Below are positions 39,902-49,171 of a stretch of 64,000 nt of DNA, piece after piece (the stretch's first letter is position 1; each line of letters begins with the position of its first letter). The position numbers and the translations under genes are program-made. The stretch spans positions 310,001 to 374,000 of the forward strand of contig JANSYP010000002.1 in NCBI GenBank assembly GCA_024742405.1, read 5' to 3'. The notes beneath the pieces are model-generated. The model was not told the origin of the DNA. It was given only the letters and a program-made list of their open reading frames with translations, and made no database searches. This stretch comes from Paracoccaceae bacterium (GTDB lineage: Bacteria > Pseudomonadota > Alphaproteobacteria > Rhodobacterales > Rhodobacteraceae).

Positions 39902-41239
39902 TCAGACCTCACGCACCGAGCGGCGCCAGAAACGGGTCATCATCGTGACCGCCGCTCCGCTCAGCCCGAGCACAAGGCCGAGCCAGACGCCCGGCGCCCC
40001 CAGCCCGAAAGTGAAGCCGAACAGATAGCCCGCGGGGGCCCCGATGGCCCAGTAGCTCACAGTAGCAAAGATCATCGGCACCCGCGTGTCCTGCACCCCA
40101 CGCAAAAGCCCCAGAGCGATGACCTGAACCGCGTCGGCAAGCTGAAACAACGCCGCGCAGGCGAGCAGGACCGTACCCGTGGCGAGGATCGCGGCGCGCG
40201 CCGGTTCGTCGGGGGCCATGAACAACCCGATGAGCGGGTGCGGAAAGCCGAGAAAGACCACCACCGTGAGCAGCACCATGGCGCCCGATAGCGCAATCAC
40301 CACCCGCGCCCCGCGCTTGAGCGATGTCGCATCGTGGCGCCCCAATGCGCGGCCCGCGCGCACCGTCGCGGCCTGACTCAGACCGATATGGACCATGAAG
40401 GTAATCGAGGCGAGCTGCAGCGCAATGCCGTGGGCGGCCAGCGGCACCGCCCCCAGCCACCCGACCAGCAGCGACGAGAACCCGAACAACCCGACCTCGG
40501 CGATGTTCGTGACACCGATCGGCCAGCCGAGTTGAAAGACCCGGCCCAGTGCACTCCAGTCCGGCCGCCAGAGCCGCCGGAGCAGATCGTAGTCCGGCAG
40601 ACGGCGCAGGATATAGACCAACAGTGCCAGCGCCGAGACCGTCATGATCGTCACGCTTGCCAGGGCCGCGCCGCGCACCCCCAGCTCCGGCGCGCCGAGA
40701 TTGCCGAAGATGAAGGCATAGTTGAGCAAGACATTCAGACCCGCAGCCCCGAGCGTCACCCAGAGCACGATCTGTGTCAGCTCCAGCGCTGACAGAAAGC
40801 TGCGAAGCACCATCACCACCAGCGCCGGGACCAGCATCCAGCCCGCAAGGCCCAGATAGTCGCCCGCCAGCGCCGCGACGGCCGGGTCCTGCCCCATCCG
40901 GTTCAGCAGCCACCCGGCGCTCAACAACAGCGGTACCGCCGGCACGCAGAACACGAAACAGGCCCAGAGACCCATTCGCGTCACCCGCCGAACCTGGGTG
41001 GTGTCGTCCATTTCCGCGGCGGCGGCCGCCAGGGGCACAACCGCCCAGGCCAGACCTGCGCCAAGGATGAAGACGATGAAATAGAGCGCCGACGCCACCG
41101 TGACCGCGGCCAGTTCGGTCACTCCATACCAGCCCAGCATCAGCGTATCAGTGGTCTGGATCGCGATCTGCGCGAGCTGGCTCCCGACCAGAGGCGCGCC
41201 AAGATTGACCACGGCGCGGGCATGTTGGGAGTAGGTCAT
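39902..41239 (-). CDS. MATE-family multidrug/solute efflux transporter (NorM-like)
   Basis: Inner-membrane exporter that uses a sodium or proton gradient, about 445 residues with twelve hydrophobic segments. Diagnostic MATE stretches: LGAPLVGSQLAQIAIQTTDT (about 12-31, first helix), AGWMLVPALVVMVLRSFLSALEL, GWPIGVTNIAEVGLFGFSSLLVG, and QLADAVQVIALGLLRGVQDTR (split, near 355) with the RGVQDT motif. The start is uncertain: ATGs at 41239, 41251 and 41263 are in frame, and the first gives the family-like N-terminus. Substrate unknown. Confidence 0.92.
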   Translation of the reverse strand: MTYSQHARAVVNLGAPLVGSQLAQIAIQTTDTLMLGWYGVTELAAVTVASALYFIVFILGAGLAWAVVPLAAAAAEMDDTTQVRRVTRMGLWACFVFCVPAVPLLLSAGWLLNRMGQDPAVAALAGDYLGLAGWMLVPALVVMVLRSFLSALELTQIVLWVTLGAAGLNVLLNYAFIFGNLGAPELGVRGAALASVTIMTVSALALLVYILRRLPDYDLLRRLWRPDWSALGRVFQLGWPIGVTNIAEVGLFGFSSLLVGWLGAVPLAAHGIALQLASITFMVHIGLSQAATVRAGRALGRHDATSLKRGARVVIALSGAMVLLTVVVFLGFPHPLIGLFMAPDEPARAAILATGTVLLACAALFQLADAVQVIALGLLRGVQDTRVPMIFATVSYWAIGAPAGYLFGFTFGLGAPGVWLGLVLGLSGAAVTMMTRFWRRSVREV

Positions 41240-41353
41240 GGGGCGTCTCATGGATTGGCCCATAGACCCCGGGCAAGAACCGGGCAAGGCCGGTTGATGC
41301 GCCACGGACAGTGCTTACCTGACCCATATTCGAACCCAAGAGGAGGAGATGAC

Positions 41354-41827
41354 ATGAAAGGCCTAGCGATTATGACTGCGGCCGGGATGATTGCAGCGGC
41401 ACCGGTCCTGGCTGGCACCGAAGCGAGCGAAAGCGACCCCCTTCAGATTTATGCCGGTATGGCCAAGCTCGAAGCCAACATGGCCGAGGCCGCCGGTGCG
41501 GTGATGGTGGGCGCGATGGCCGGCGGCAATGCCGAGATCCGGACCGAAGCGCTTGAGGATTTCAACTCCGACGCAGGTCAGATCGAAAACTACGTCGCCA
41601 CGTTGCGCGCCGCTCCGCTCAATGGCGAGCAGACTCAGGCGCTCGAGAGCTTCGTGAGCCAGTGGGAACCGATTGCCGAGGCCGGGCGCAACCTGCTGGC
41701 CAGCGAAGATGACGACATCCAGCAGGCGGCCTTTGAGTGGTGGGAGAGCCTAGATGGGCTCGACGATCTCATCGACGACCAGCTTGAGGCGATCCTCGAA
41801 GCCCAGGGTATCGAGCTGAGCAGCTAA
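41354..41827 (+). CDS. secreted helical protein of unknown function
   Basis: Acidic protein of 157 residues. The first 20 residues are a signal peptide (MKGLAIMTAAGMIAAAPVLA). The mature part is predicted mainly helical and acidic: DPLQIYAGMAKLEANMAEAAG, ALEDFNSDAGQIENYVATLR and SLDGLDDLIDDQLEAILEAQG. Its look is that of a periplasmic four-helix sensor or pilin-associated domain, but no family is recognised. A strong Shine-Dalgarno (GGAGGAGA) precedes the ATG at 41354. It lies 114 bases after the divergent MATE gene. Confidence 0.75.
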   Translation: MKGLAIMTAAGMIAAAPVLAGTEASESDPLQIYAGMAKLEANMAEAAGAVMVGAMAGGNAEIRTEALEDFNSDAGQIENYVATLRAAPLNGEQTQALESFVSQWEPIAEAGRNLLASEDDDIQQAAFEWWESLDGLDDLIDDQLEAILEAQGIELSS

Positions 41828-41874
41828 CCCGTCTTAGGTGGTTCGGCAGCAGGGGGCTGGTGGTTTACCGGCCC

Positions 41875-42621
41875 CTACTGCACCTCGACATAGCGCAGGA
41901 AGCTGCGGTCCGTCACGGCTCGGCGGTGCTCCTGAAGCGTGCGGGACCGTGGCACGAAGCGCAGCCCGCCATAGAGATCATTATATCCTTCGAACCCGCG
42001 ATATTCGACCAGGGTATGTCCCCACTCGAGAAAGAAGCTCACCGGCCAGTCGCTTGGGCGATACTCGGCGCCGATGGCCCCTATATCACCATCGCTGTCG
42101 CCCATGATGCCAAGCCAGAGCGCGATGTTGTCCGTCGGAAACCAGGTCGCTTCGGCAAGACCGAAGACCGAACTATCGTCACGATCGTCGAGCTCTTCGG
42201 AATTGGTGACGCCCTGCACACCCACCATGCCGCGCAAGTCGATGTTGGATCCGAACCGCTCGATCACATAGGCCAGCTCGCCAGTTGTTTCGCGGTCATC
42301 TGCCCAGCGCGCGCGTCCGCCGACCGACTGCCGGCCCCACGAACTGTTCCAGGTCCAGGAAAGCTCCCCGCCGAACATCGCCGGATAGCTGGACGAAAAG
42401 TCCTCGTTGCGAACACCCGCCTCCAACGCCGCGCGCGCCTGCTGCGATCCGTCGAACCGCCATGTGCCACCGAACGTGAAGCGGATGATATCGTTGTCGC
42501 TGTCATCAATCGTTTGACGCGCGCCATAGGCGAAATTCCCGTCCAGCTCGAACGGTGGCAAAGCCTCTTGCGCGGCAGCGGGCAGCGCAAGCAGGGTGCA
42601 CAGGGCGACGGGCTTCCACAT
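41875..42621 (-). CDS. outer-membrane beta-barrel-type protein, unknown function
   Basis: Exported protein of 248 residues. After a signal peptide (MWKPVALCTLLALPAAAQ) the sequence alternates polar and aromatic residues with short turns, typical of porin-like strands: FAYGARQTIDDSDNDIIRFT, FGGTWRFDGSQQARAALEAG, GELSWTWNSSWGRQSVGGRA, GELAYVIERFGSNIDLRGMV, GAIGAEYRPSDWPVSFFLEW. The product is acidic with loops such as DDRDDSS. There is no named family. The start at 42621 follows GGAGG. Confidence 0.7.
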   Translation of the reverse strand: MWKPVALCTLLALPAAAQEALPPFELDGNFAYGARQTIDDSDNDIIRFTFGGTWRFDGSQQARAALEAGVRNEDFSSSYPAMFGGELSWTWNSSWGRQSVGGRARWADDRETTGELAYVIERFGSNIDLRGMVGVQGVTNSEELDDRDDSSVFGLAEATWFPTDNIALWLGIMGDSDGDIGAIGAEYRPSDWPVSFFLEWGHTLVEYRGFEGYNDLYGGLRFVPRSRTLQEHRRAVTDRSFLRYVEVQ

Positions 42622-42732
42622 CGAACAGGACCTCCGAGTAACTCCGGCGGACCATGGCAGAGGGAGACCATCTGCGAAAGTCAAAGGTCGCGGAAATCGC
42701 CCTAGGCGTGGCTCCCTTGCACCGGCGCGGGA

Positions 42733-43296
42733 TCAGGCACGGCCAAGCATACGCAGCAGCGTCGTATCGCGGTCGATCAGATGATGTTTCACCGCCCCCG
42801 CCGTATGCGCGACGATCGCAATCACCAGGATCCAGGCGGTGACGTCATGGGCGTAACCTGCGACCGCATTCAGCGCCTCGATCTCAGGCCCTGCGGGGAT
42901 CGTGAAAAGACCGAATACCTCCGTCGCCCGCCCGGCGAAGTAGGACCCTGCAATACCCGACAGCGGCATCACGAGAATGCAGGCCATCAGTACCCAGTGC
43001 ACGCACTTGGCCGCGGTCACCTGCCATCCCGGCATCCTGGCCGCCTCAGTCTTGAATCCCTGGAACAACCTGTAGCCGATGCGCCAGACACCATAGACTA
43101 GGATCAACACACCAACCGCCTTGTGAATGCCGATGAGCGCCCCTTTCTCTGGCCCACGCTCGACAAACCACGAAAGATAGAATCCGAAGCCGAGCATGCC
43201 GATGATCGCTACCGCGACAAGCCAATGGTTGAATCTCGAAATGCGGTCATAGTTGTCCCGGGCGCCGGTCATGCCGGTCTCTGTCTGGCTCGTCAC
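42733..43296 (-). CDS. cytochrome b561-family membrane protein
   Basis: Di-haem b-type cytochrome of 187 residues in the inner membrane, which passes electrons between quinones and acceptors (the YodB/CybB type is proposed to oxidise superoxide). Histidines for haem occur in RFNHWLVAVAI (about 21-31), GIHKAVGVLILVYGVWRI (about 56-73), KCVHWVLMACIL (about 97-108) and VAHTAGAVKHHLID (about 162-175). Four helices match these. The start is GTG 43296, with AAGGAGAG six bases upstream. Confidence 0.92.
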   Translation of the reverse strand: MTSQTETGMTGARDNYDRISRFNHWLVAVAIIGMLGFGFYLSWFVERGPEKGALIGIHKAVGVLILVYGVWRIGYRLFQGFKTEAARMPGWQVTAAKCVHWVLMACILVMPLSGIAGSYFAGRATEVFGLFTIPAGPEIEALNAVAGYAHDVTAWILVIAIVAHTAGAVKHHLIDRDTTLLRMLGRA

Positions 43297-43406
43297 GCTG
43301 GGCTCTCCTTTGGTGCCACTGTTCCTTTGGGCAGTGGTACGAGCGGTGCGTGGACTTCCGTCGGGGAATGCCGAAAAAAACTCAGACCGCCGCGCTCAAC
43401 CGGCCG

Positions 43407-44105
43407 TCACGTGCGCGGAGCGCCAAGCAGCATCTTCTGGTCGGCAAGCGCCGACTCGCAACCCTCCCAGGCATAGAGCAGCAACGCAGGCTCCAGGTCG
43501 GAGACAGTGATCCGGTGCAAGTGCTCGGGCGGATTGAAGATCAGCGAGCCGGGCGCATAGACCCCCTGGTGGTTTTCCGACACGGCACCGGACAGGCAGA
43601 CATAGCTTTCGGTGATCCCCAGATGGGCGTGAGCCGGATAGGTGCAGCCCGGCGCAAAGAGCACCAGCCCCAGCGTGACCTCGCGGCTGGGCACCGGCGC
43701 GTAGGGACCTGCGATTTCGCAAAAGGCGTATTTCCGCGCCAGCGCCTTTGGCACCCGGTCATAGCCGTATTGCCAGGTCAGTTCGTCCCGGATCCTCTCG
43801 ATCCCCAGGAGAACCGGGCGGAGGTGGGTATGCTGGCCCTTGTCCAGCGCCCTGTTGAGATGGGCGGAAACCGGCTTCACCGCGGGGTATCTTGGACGCA
43901 TCTGAGGGTTGGCCTTGACCAGCCGCGACACTGCTGCCCGCACCCGGCGCATATGCGCGCGGATCCGCGGCGAGCCGCCGGCGGAGGAGTGTCGGTAGAG
44001 CTCGTAGATCTCCCGCAGAAGGTAGGTCCAGTCGGGATGCTCCGACAGGGCCGGGAACACTGTCTGGTCCTGGGTCTCATCCAACGCACGGGTCTGGGGG
44101 TCCAT
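43407..44105 (-). CDS. dddL: cupin DMSP lyase (DddL-like)
   Basis: Metal-dependent cupin enzyme that cleaves dimethylsulfoniopropionate (DMSP) to dimethyl sulfide and acrylate. The 232 residues fit the DddL length. The lyase motif H-x-H-x4-E-x-Y is visible: His159, His161, Glu166 and Tyr168 in AHAHLGITESYVCLSG. The second cupin motif follows as GSLIFNPPEHLHRI (about 186-199). The helical N-terminus (WTYLLREIYELYRHSSAGG, IRAHMRRVRAAVSRLV) is of the DddL rather than DddQ/DddW type as I recall them. The start at 44105 follows AAGGAG. No acrylate-use genes are adjacent. DddQ or another related cupin is the alternative. Confidence 0.78.
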   Translation of the reverse strand: MDPQTRALDETQDQTVFPALSEHPDWTYLLREIYELYRHSSAGGSPRIRAHMRRVRAAVSRLVKANPQMRPRYPAVKPVSAHLNRALDKGQHTHLRPVLLGIERIRDELTWQYGYDRVPKALARKYAFCEIAGPYAPVPSREVTLGLVLFAPGCTYPAHAHLGITESYVCLSGAVSENHQGVYAPGSLIFNPPEHLHRITVSDLEPALLLYAWEGCESALADQKMLLGAPRT

Positions 44106-44240
44106 CGGCTGCTCCTTTCTTGGTCTGATCCGCGTGATGAAACCGCAAAAGGATCGGCGCGCGACAGTTGCCGACATCCAATGGTCGTTTTTGAACCCGG
44201 GGCGCGCAGGCTGCTGCCCGCCCCGGGTCTCATGTGTGGT

Positions 44241-45197
44241 TCAGCCCTCGTGGCGCCTATGATCCGGATGCAGCGAAGCGCCCAGAATATGCTCGGATTG
44301 GCCCACGACATGGCCCGCATGGCCCACGATCAGCGGGTCCGGCGCCTTGGCGATTTCCGGATCCTTGTCGGGATACTCCAGACCGGCCAGGAAGTGGCGC
44401 ATACAGTTGAGGCGCGCGCGCTTCTTGTCGTTGGACTTCACGATCGTCCAAGGCGCGTCGGCGGTGTCGGTATAAAAGAACATCGCCTCCTTCGCCTCGG
44501 TATAGTCGTCCCACTTGTCGAGGCTCGCCTTGTCGATGGGTGACAGTTTCCAGCGCTTGAGCGGATCGGTTTCGCGCGAGGCAAAGCGCCGGCGTTGCTC
44601 CTCCTGAGTGACCGAGAACCAGTATTTCGACAGGCGAACGCCGGAGCGCACAAGCATCCGTTCGAATTCGGGCGCCTGGCGCATGAACTCCAGGTACTCG
44701 TTCGCAGCACAGAACCCCATGACCCGCTCAACCCCGGCGCGGTTGTACCAGGAGCGGTCATAGAGCACGATCTCTCCGGCAGTGGGCAGATGTTCGATGT
44801 AGCGCTGAAAGAACCACTGACCCCGCTCTTCATCGCTGGGTTTGTTGAGCGCCACCACCCGCGCCTGACGGGGATTGAGATGCTCGGTGAAGCGCTTGAT
44901 CGTGCCGCCCTTGCCCGCGGCATCGCGCCCTTCGAAGAGAAGCACGAATTTCTGGCCGGTTTCCTGGGCCCAGAGCTGCACCTTCAGCAGCTCCGCCTGC
45001 AACTGAGCCTTTTCCTTCTCATAGACTGGGCGGGCCATCTTGCGGGCATAGGGGTAGCGCCCGCTCTCGAACGCATGGCGGATCGCGTCCTTGGCAACCT
45101 TTGGAAAGCCATGGGCGAGGGGCGCGGGCGCTGCGGGTGGCGGGGCCTGCTTCTCGACGGTTGGCGTGCCGTCACGCACGACGGAATCAAGTGTCAT
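44241..45197 (-). CDS. ppk2: polyphosphate kinase 2
   Basis: Cytoplasmic enzyme that transfers phosphate between polyphosphate and nucleotides. The 318 residues carry Walker A FEGRDAAGKGG (about 90-100), KRFTEHLNPRQARVVAL (about 103-119), the Walker B-like LYDRSWYNRAGVERVMGFC (about 145-163) and the lid region RFASRETDPLKRWKLSP (about 205-221). The single PPK2 domain after a Pro/Ala-rich N-terminal leader fits class I. Whether it favours ADP or GDP is not readable. Confidence 0.93.
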   Translation of the reverse strand: MTLDSVVRDGTPTVEKQAPPPAAPAPLAHGFPKVAKDAIRHAFESGRYPYARKMARPVYEKEKAQLQAELLKVQLWAQETGQKFVLLFEGRDAAGKGGTIKRFTEHLNPRQARVVALNKPSDEERGQWFFQRYIEHLPTAGEIVLYDRSWYNRAGVERVMGFCAANEYLEFMRQAPEFERMLVRSGVRLSKYWFSVTQEEQRRRFASRETDPLKRWKLSPIDKASLDKWDDYTEAKEAMFFYTDTADAPWTIVKSNDKKRARLNCMRHFLAGLEYPDKDPEIAKAPDPLIVGHAGHVVGQSEHILGASLHPDHRRHEG

Positions 45198-45372
45198 GGG
45201 CGCGTCTCCTCGTATCGTCTTTTTTTGGTCGGTGCCGCCTTAAGGCACCGAAACGCCCTGCGCGCTTTGACCTATGTCATGAAAGCGTCACATGTCGCAG
45301 GACCGCGGGGCTTTCCGGGGTCGCCGCGCTCGCCTATGCTGTCCCCAACCAAAAAAGAAAAACGAGCAGCCT

Positions 45373-47337
45373 ATGGCCGACGATCTTCTCTCTGGAGCCG
45401 CCCCGGATCCCGGCGCTTACGACGCGTCCTCGATCGAGGTGCTCGAAGGCTTGGAGCCCGTGCGCAAACGTCCGGGCATGTATATCGGCGGCACCGACGA
45501 ACGCGCGCTGCACCATCTGGTGGCCGAGGTGCTCGACAATTCCATGGACGAGGCCGTCGCGGGCCATGCCACCCGCATCGAGGTCACGCTGCATGGCGAC
45601 GGGTCGGCCAGCATCCGGGACAACGGCCGCGGCATCCCCATCGACCCGCACCCGAAATTTCCCGACAAGTCCGCGCTGGAGGTGATCATGTGCACGCTCC
45701 ATGCCGGCGGCAAGTTCTCCGGCAAGGCCTACCAGACCTCAGGCGGGCTGCACGGGGTCGGCATTTCCGTCGTCAATGCGCTAAGCGACCATGTCAGGGT
45801 GGAGGTCGCGCGCGACAAGCGGCTCTGGGCGCAAGAGTTCGCGCGCGGCATCCCGCAGGGCCCCGTCGCCGAGGTCGGCGCCGCTCCGAACCGCCGCGGC
45901 AGCACCGTAACTTTCCACCCAGATGCCGAGATCTTTGGCAAGCTGGCGCTGAAACCGGCGCGGCTCTTAAAAATGGTGCGTTCCAAGGCCTATCTCTTTT
46001 CCGGCGTCGAAATCCGCTGGAAGTCCGAGATCGACGACGGCGAAACTCCGACCGAGGCCACGTTCCACTTCCCCGGCGGGCTGGCCGACTATCTGGGCGA
46101 AACCCTGGGCGAGGCTGCGACCTATGCCGAGCGCCCCTTCGCCGGCAAGGTCGGATTTCAGGAACGTTTCGGCGTGCCGGGCTCCGTCGAATGGGCCGTG
46201 AACTGGACGCCCGCCCGCGACGGGTTCATCCAGTCCTACTGCAACACCGTGCCCACCCCCGAAGGCGGCACCCACGAGGCGGGCTTCTGGGCTGCGATCC
46301 TCAAGGGCATCCGCGGCTATGGCGAGCTGGCGAACAACCGCAAGGCCGCCCAGATCACCCGCGACGACCTGGCGACGGGGGGCTGTGCGCTGGTGAGTTG
46401 TTTCATCCGCGAACCCGAGTTCGTCGGTCAGACCAAGGACCGTCTGGCCACGGTGGAGGCCCAGCGGCTGGTCGAAAACTCCGTCCGCGATCATTTCGAC
46501 AACTGGCTGGCGGCCGACACGAAGTCGGCCGGTGCGATCCTCGATTTCCTGGTGCTGCGGGCCGAAGAGCGCCTGCGACGCCGTCAGGAAAAGGAAACCG
46601 CGCGTAAGTCCGCGACCAAGAAGCTCCGCCTGCCCGGCAAGCTGGTCGATTGCACGCAACAGGCCCGCGACGGGACAGAGATCTTTCTGGTCGAGGGCGA
46701 CAGCGCCGGCGGCTCGGCCAAGATGGCACGGGACCGCAAGATCCAAGCGTTGCTGCCATTGCGGGGCAAGATCCTCAACGTGCTGGGGGCGGCGTCCTCG
46801 AAGCTGGGCCAGAACGCCGAGATCAACGACCTCTGCCAGGCGCTCGGCGTCGGCATGGGCACGCGCTTCCGCATCGACGATCTGCGCTATGACAAGGTCA
46901 TCATCATGACCGACGCCGATGTCGACGGCGCCCATATCGCCGCACTTTTGATGACGTTCTTCTTCAGCCAGATGCGCCCGCTCATCGACGCCGGCCACCT
47001 CTATCTCGCCTGCCCGCCGCTCTTCCGCCTGACCCAGGGCGCGAACCGGGTCTACTGCCTGGACGAAGAGGAACGCGACACATGGTTGGAAAAGGGCCTC
47101 GGCGGCAAAGGCAAGATCGACGTCAGCCGTTTCAAGGGCCTGGGCGAGATGGACGCCAAGGACCTCAAGGACACGACGATGAACCCGCTCACCCGCAAGC
47201 TGATCCGCGTGACCGTCGGCGACGACGAGCCGGGCGAAACCGACGATCTGGTGGAACGGCTGATGGGCAAGAAACCCGAAAAGCGGTTTGAATACATCCA
47301 GCAGAATGCGCGGTTCGTGGAGGAGTTGGATGTTTGA
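45373..47337 (+). CDS. parE: DNA topoisomerase IV subunit B
   Basis: ATPase subunit of the decatenating type II topoisomerase. The 654-residue protein has the GHKL ATPase with [20 protein letters not shown] (about 38-57), VLDNSMDEA (about 59-67) and [13 protein letters not shown] (about 87-99); the transducer domain; and the TOPRIM domain with [17 protein letters not shown] (about 441-457) and [17 protein letters not shown] (about 513-529). The length and the [14 protein letters not shown] stretch separate ParE from GyrB. Start ATG 45373; upstream in-frame ATG 45292 gives an unlikely basic leader. Confidence 0.96.
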   Translation: MADDLLSGAAPDPGAYDASSIEVLEGLEPVRKRPGMYIGGTDERALHHLVAEVLDNSMDEAVAGHATRIEVTLHGDGSASIRDNGRGIPIDPHPKFPDKSALEVIMCTLHAGGKFSGKAYQTSGGLHGVGISVVNALSDHVRVEVARDKRLWAQEFARGIPQGPVAEVGAAPNRRGSTVTFHPDAEIFGKLALKPARLLKMVRSKAYLFSGVEIRWKSEIDDGETPTEATFHFPGGLADYLGETLGEAATYAERPFAGKVGFQERFGVPGSVEWAVNWTPARDGFIQSYCNTVPTPEGGTHEAGFWAAILKGIRGYGELANNRKAAQITRDDLATGGCALVSCFIREPEFVGQTKDRLATVEAQRLVENSVRDHFDNWLAADTKSAGAILDFLVLRAEERLRRRQEKETARKSATKKLRLPGKLVDCTQQARDGTEIFLVEGDSAGGSAKMARDRKIQALLPLRGKILNVLGAASSKLGQNAEINDLCQALGVGMGTRFRIDDLRYDKVIIMTDADVDGAHIAALLMTFFFSQMRPLIDAGHLYLACPPLFRLTQGANRVYCLDEEERDTWLEKGLGGKGKIDVSRFKGLGEMDAKDLKDTTMNPLTRKLIRVTVGDDEPGETDDLVERLMGKKPEKRFEYIQQNARFVEELDV

Positions 47338-47340
47338 AGC

Positions 47341-48117
47341 ATGAAGTCTGTTTACGTTTCGCTACGCCGGCTCAATGAGCATAAACTCCAAAAAACCGGC
47401 CGCACTTTGACGTCGGACGGCATAAGCCTCAAAGACTTTTATTTAATCCTGCACGCAAGGATACAGAAAGAAACAAAGTCAATAGTAAAGCAGGTTATCG
47501 CAGCAGCCACGATCATAGTAGCTGTGTCGGGTCTATCTAGCTCGCCGCTATCAGGTTTTGGACTTTCCCTGACCTTGATCCCAGAGCTCGCTCCGATACT
47601 GTTGTTATCTGGCAGCATTATGTTTTTCTTTGTTTTCTTGAGCTTCTGCGGCATCCTTGTTATGTTCAACTACATTCACTCGCTCAGCCCTAGACTACTT
47701 CGTCTCGGCTATGACGCTTCCGCGCTTGAAGCTATCTACGGTGAAAGTTTCGGCAGCCTCGCCGGAACGTACATTTATCAGCAGTTCTTGAAACCTGTTC
47801 CTTTGGTGCCAGTGATCGCAACTGCCTTACTCTTTGGAGTAATTTTTTTCTCGCTTTCACCGGTATTAATTCTGGCAGCAATGTATGTGAATTTGCAGGT
47901 TGAAGTCTTATTTTTGGCAGATGCACCGCTCTTCCACAAAGCCTTCGCGATTATCGGCATAGCCTGCATCGTTGGCTCATTCCTTTTTCTGATCTTATTC
48001 AACATACCCATCTCCCACAAAAAAAACATCGACGACATTCGCTGGAATTTCCTTTTTAAGCGTGTTGGGCAAGGGACACATCCTCAAAGCAAAAAGTGGT
48101 TAGATGACGATGTATAA
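47341..48117 (+). CDS. AT-rich orphan membrane protein
   Basis: Protein of 258 residues starting three bases after the parE stop. It has four or five hydrophobic segments: IVKQVIAAATIIVAVSGL (about 48-65), LAPILLLSGSIMFFFVFLSF (about 82-101), VPLVPVIATALLFGVIFFSL (about 153-172), LILAAMYVNLQVEVLFL, and AFAIIGIACIVGSFLFLILF (about 204-223). Base use is clearly different from both neighbours: A/T-ending codons such as TTA, ATA and AAA are common, whereas parE nearly always ends in G/C. That suggests recent transfer. No family recognised; N- and C-termini are Lys-rich and cytoplasmic-looking. No Shine-Dalgarno is clear, so translation may be coupled to parE. Confidence 0.65.
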   Translation: MKSVYVSLRRLNEHKLQKTGRTLTSDGISLKDFYLILHARIQKETKSIVKQVIAAATIIVAVSGLSSSPLSGFGLSLTLIPELAPILLLSGSIMFFFVFLSFCGILVMFNYIHSLSPRLLRLGYDASALEAIYGESFGSLAGTYIYQQFLKPVPLVPVIATALLFGVIFFSLSPVLILAAMYVNLQVEVLFLADAPLFHKAFAIIGIACIVGSFLFLILFNIPISHKKNIDDIRWNFLFKRVGQGTHPQSKKWLDDDV

Positions 48118-48151
48118 CTTCATGCCCGGCGGCACCGTCGGGCTGCGCCTG

Positions 48152-48167
48152 CCTGCCCCCCGGCAGG
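48152..48167 (+). terminator. stem-loop after the orphan membrane gene
   Basis: CCTGCC and GGCAGG pair around four C residues, 35 bases after the stop. A short T-run (ATTTG) follows. It probably ends the parE-orphan transcript. Confidence 0.45.
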
Positions 48168-48326
48168 GGCATTTGCGCCTCCCCAAGCAGGCACAGCCCT
48201 TGCTTTTTCAGTCGACCCTCGCCACTCGCTCCCGCCGCCGCGACGCGGGAGCTACGATTCGAACACAACCTTGAGTGACCATGCATGCGTTCCCAGCAGG
48301 GCATGCCCACTCTGCGTTAGAAAAAG

Positions 48327-49112
48327 TCATTTTCCTTCGGCAGTACCCTTGAGCCACCCCTCAATCTCCCCCGCCACCGTCTCCCAGCCCGGTTCCAGGA
48401 ACAGAAAGTGGGCGTGGTCCTTAGCGGCCAGAAATGTACCGCGGGTGCCGTAGCGCGCGGCCAGATCGCGGCAGGTGGCCGGGTTCACCGCCCTGTCCTC
48501 GCTGCCCGACACGACCAGCACGGGGCAGTCCACCGTATCGATCTCCACCTTCGTCGCCGCTGCGTCGTCGAACATCCAGAAGAACATCTCGAACATCACC
48601 TTGCCGGATTCCGACCCGAGCCTGTCATAGGTCGCGCGGGCCTCGTCATCCGACAGCTTGTTGAAGGCGAACTCGCGGAACATCTCGAAGGGCACCCGCA
48701 TCGGCGCTGTCCAGAACGCGCCGCCCTCCATCAGGCCCCGCGCCACGGCGCGTTCGTCATCGGTTGCGGGCAAGGTGCCGTAGGGCGCATTCGGGTTGAT
48801 CAGCACCACCGCGCTTGCCAGCCCTCTTGCGGCAAGCTTCTGGGCCACCACACCGCCGATGGCGTGTCCCAGAAGTACGGGCTTAGTGTCCGTCGCCGCC
48901 ACCGCGGCCGCGATATCCTCGACATAGTCGAGCACACTCGCCCCGTTCAACTCGGCCGGCTCCTCCGAAGGATCTCCGCCATGTCCGCGAAAGGCAGGCG
49001 TGTGAACGGTCCAGCCACGCTCCCGAAAAAATCCCGCATAGGTGTCCATGCTCCACGGTCCCGCGAAGGCCCCGTGGATCAGTACGATGTCTTTGCCCAA
49101 TCTCTCCCCCAT
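48327..49112 (-). CDS. alpha/beta hydrolase-fold protein lacking the nucleophile serine
   Basis: Protein of 261 residues with a clear alpha/beta hydrolase fold: DIVLIHGAFAGPWSMDTYA (about 8-26, with oxyanion region HGAF), a TPAFRGHGGDP loop, the nucleophile elbow, PVLVVSGSEDRAVNP (acid-bearing strand, about 207-221) and AKDHAHFLFLEPGW (catalytic His, about 239-252). At the elbow, where G-x-S-x-G is expected, the sequence is LLGHAIGGVV, so Ala replaces Ser. The acid and His regions look intact. The protein may be non-catalytic, use another residue or act on a special substrate. Confidence 0.85.
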   Translation of the reverse strand: MGERLGKDIVLIHGAFAGPWSMDTYAGFFRERGWTVHTPAFRGHGGDPSEEPAELNGASVLDYVEDIAAAVAATDTKPVLLGHAIGGVVAQKLAARGLASAVVLINPNAPYGTLPATDDERAVARGLMEGGAFWTAPMRVPFEMFREFAFNKLSDDEARATYDRLGSESGKVMFEMFFWMFDDAAATKVEIDTVDCPVLVVSGSEDRAVNPATCRDLAARYGTRGTFLAAKDHAHFLFLEPGWETVAGEIEGWLKGTAEGK

Positions 49113-49171
49113 TGCCTACGCCGGCTTTGCGCTCTCTTATGGCACCCGACGCGCGACGAAAGGACAGTAAA

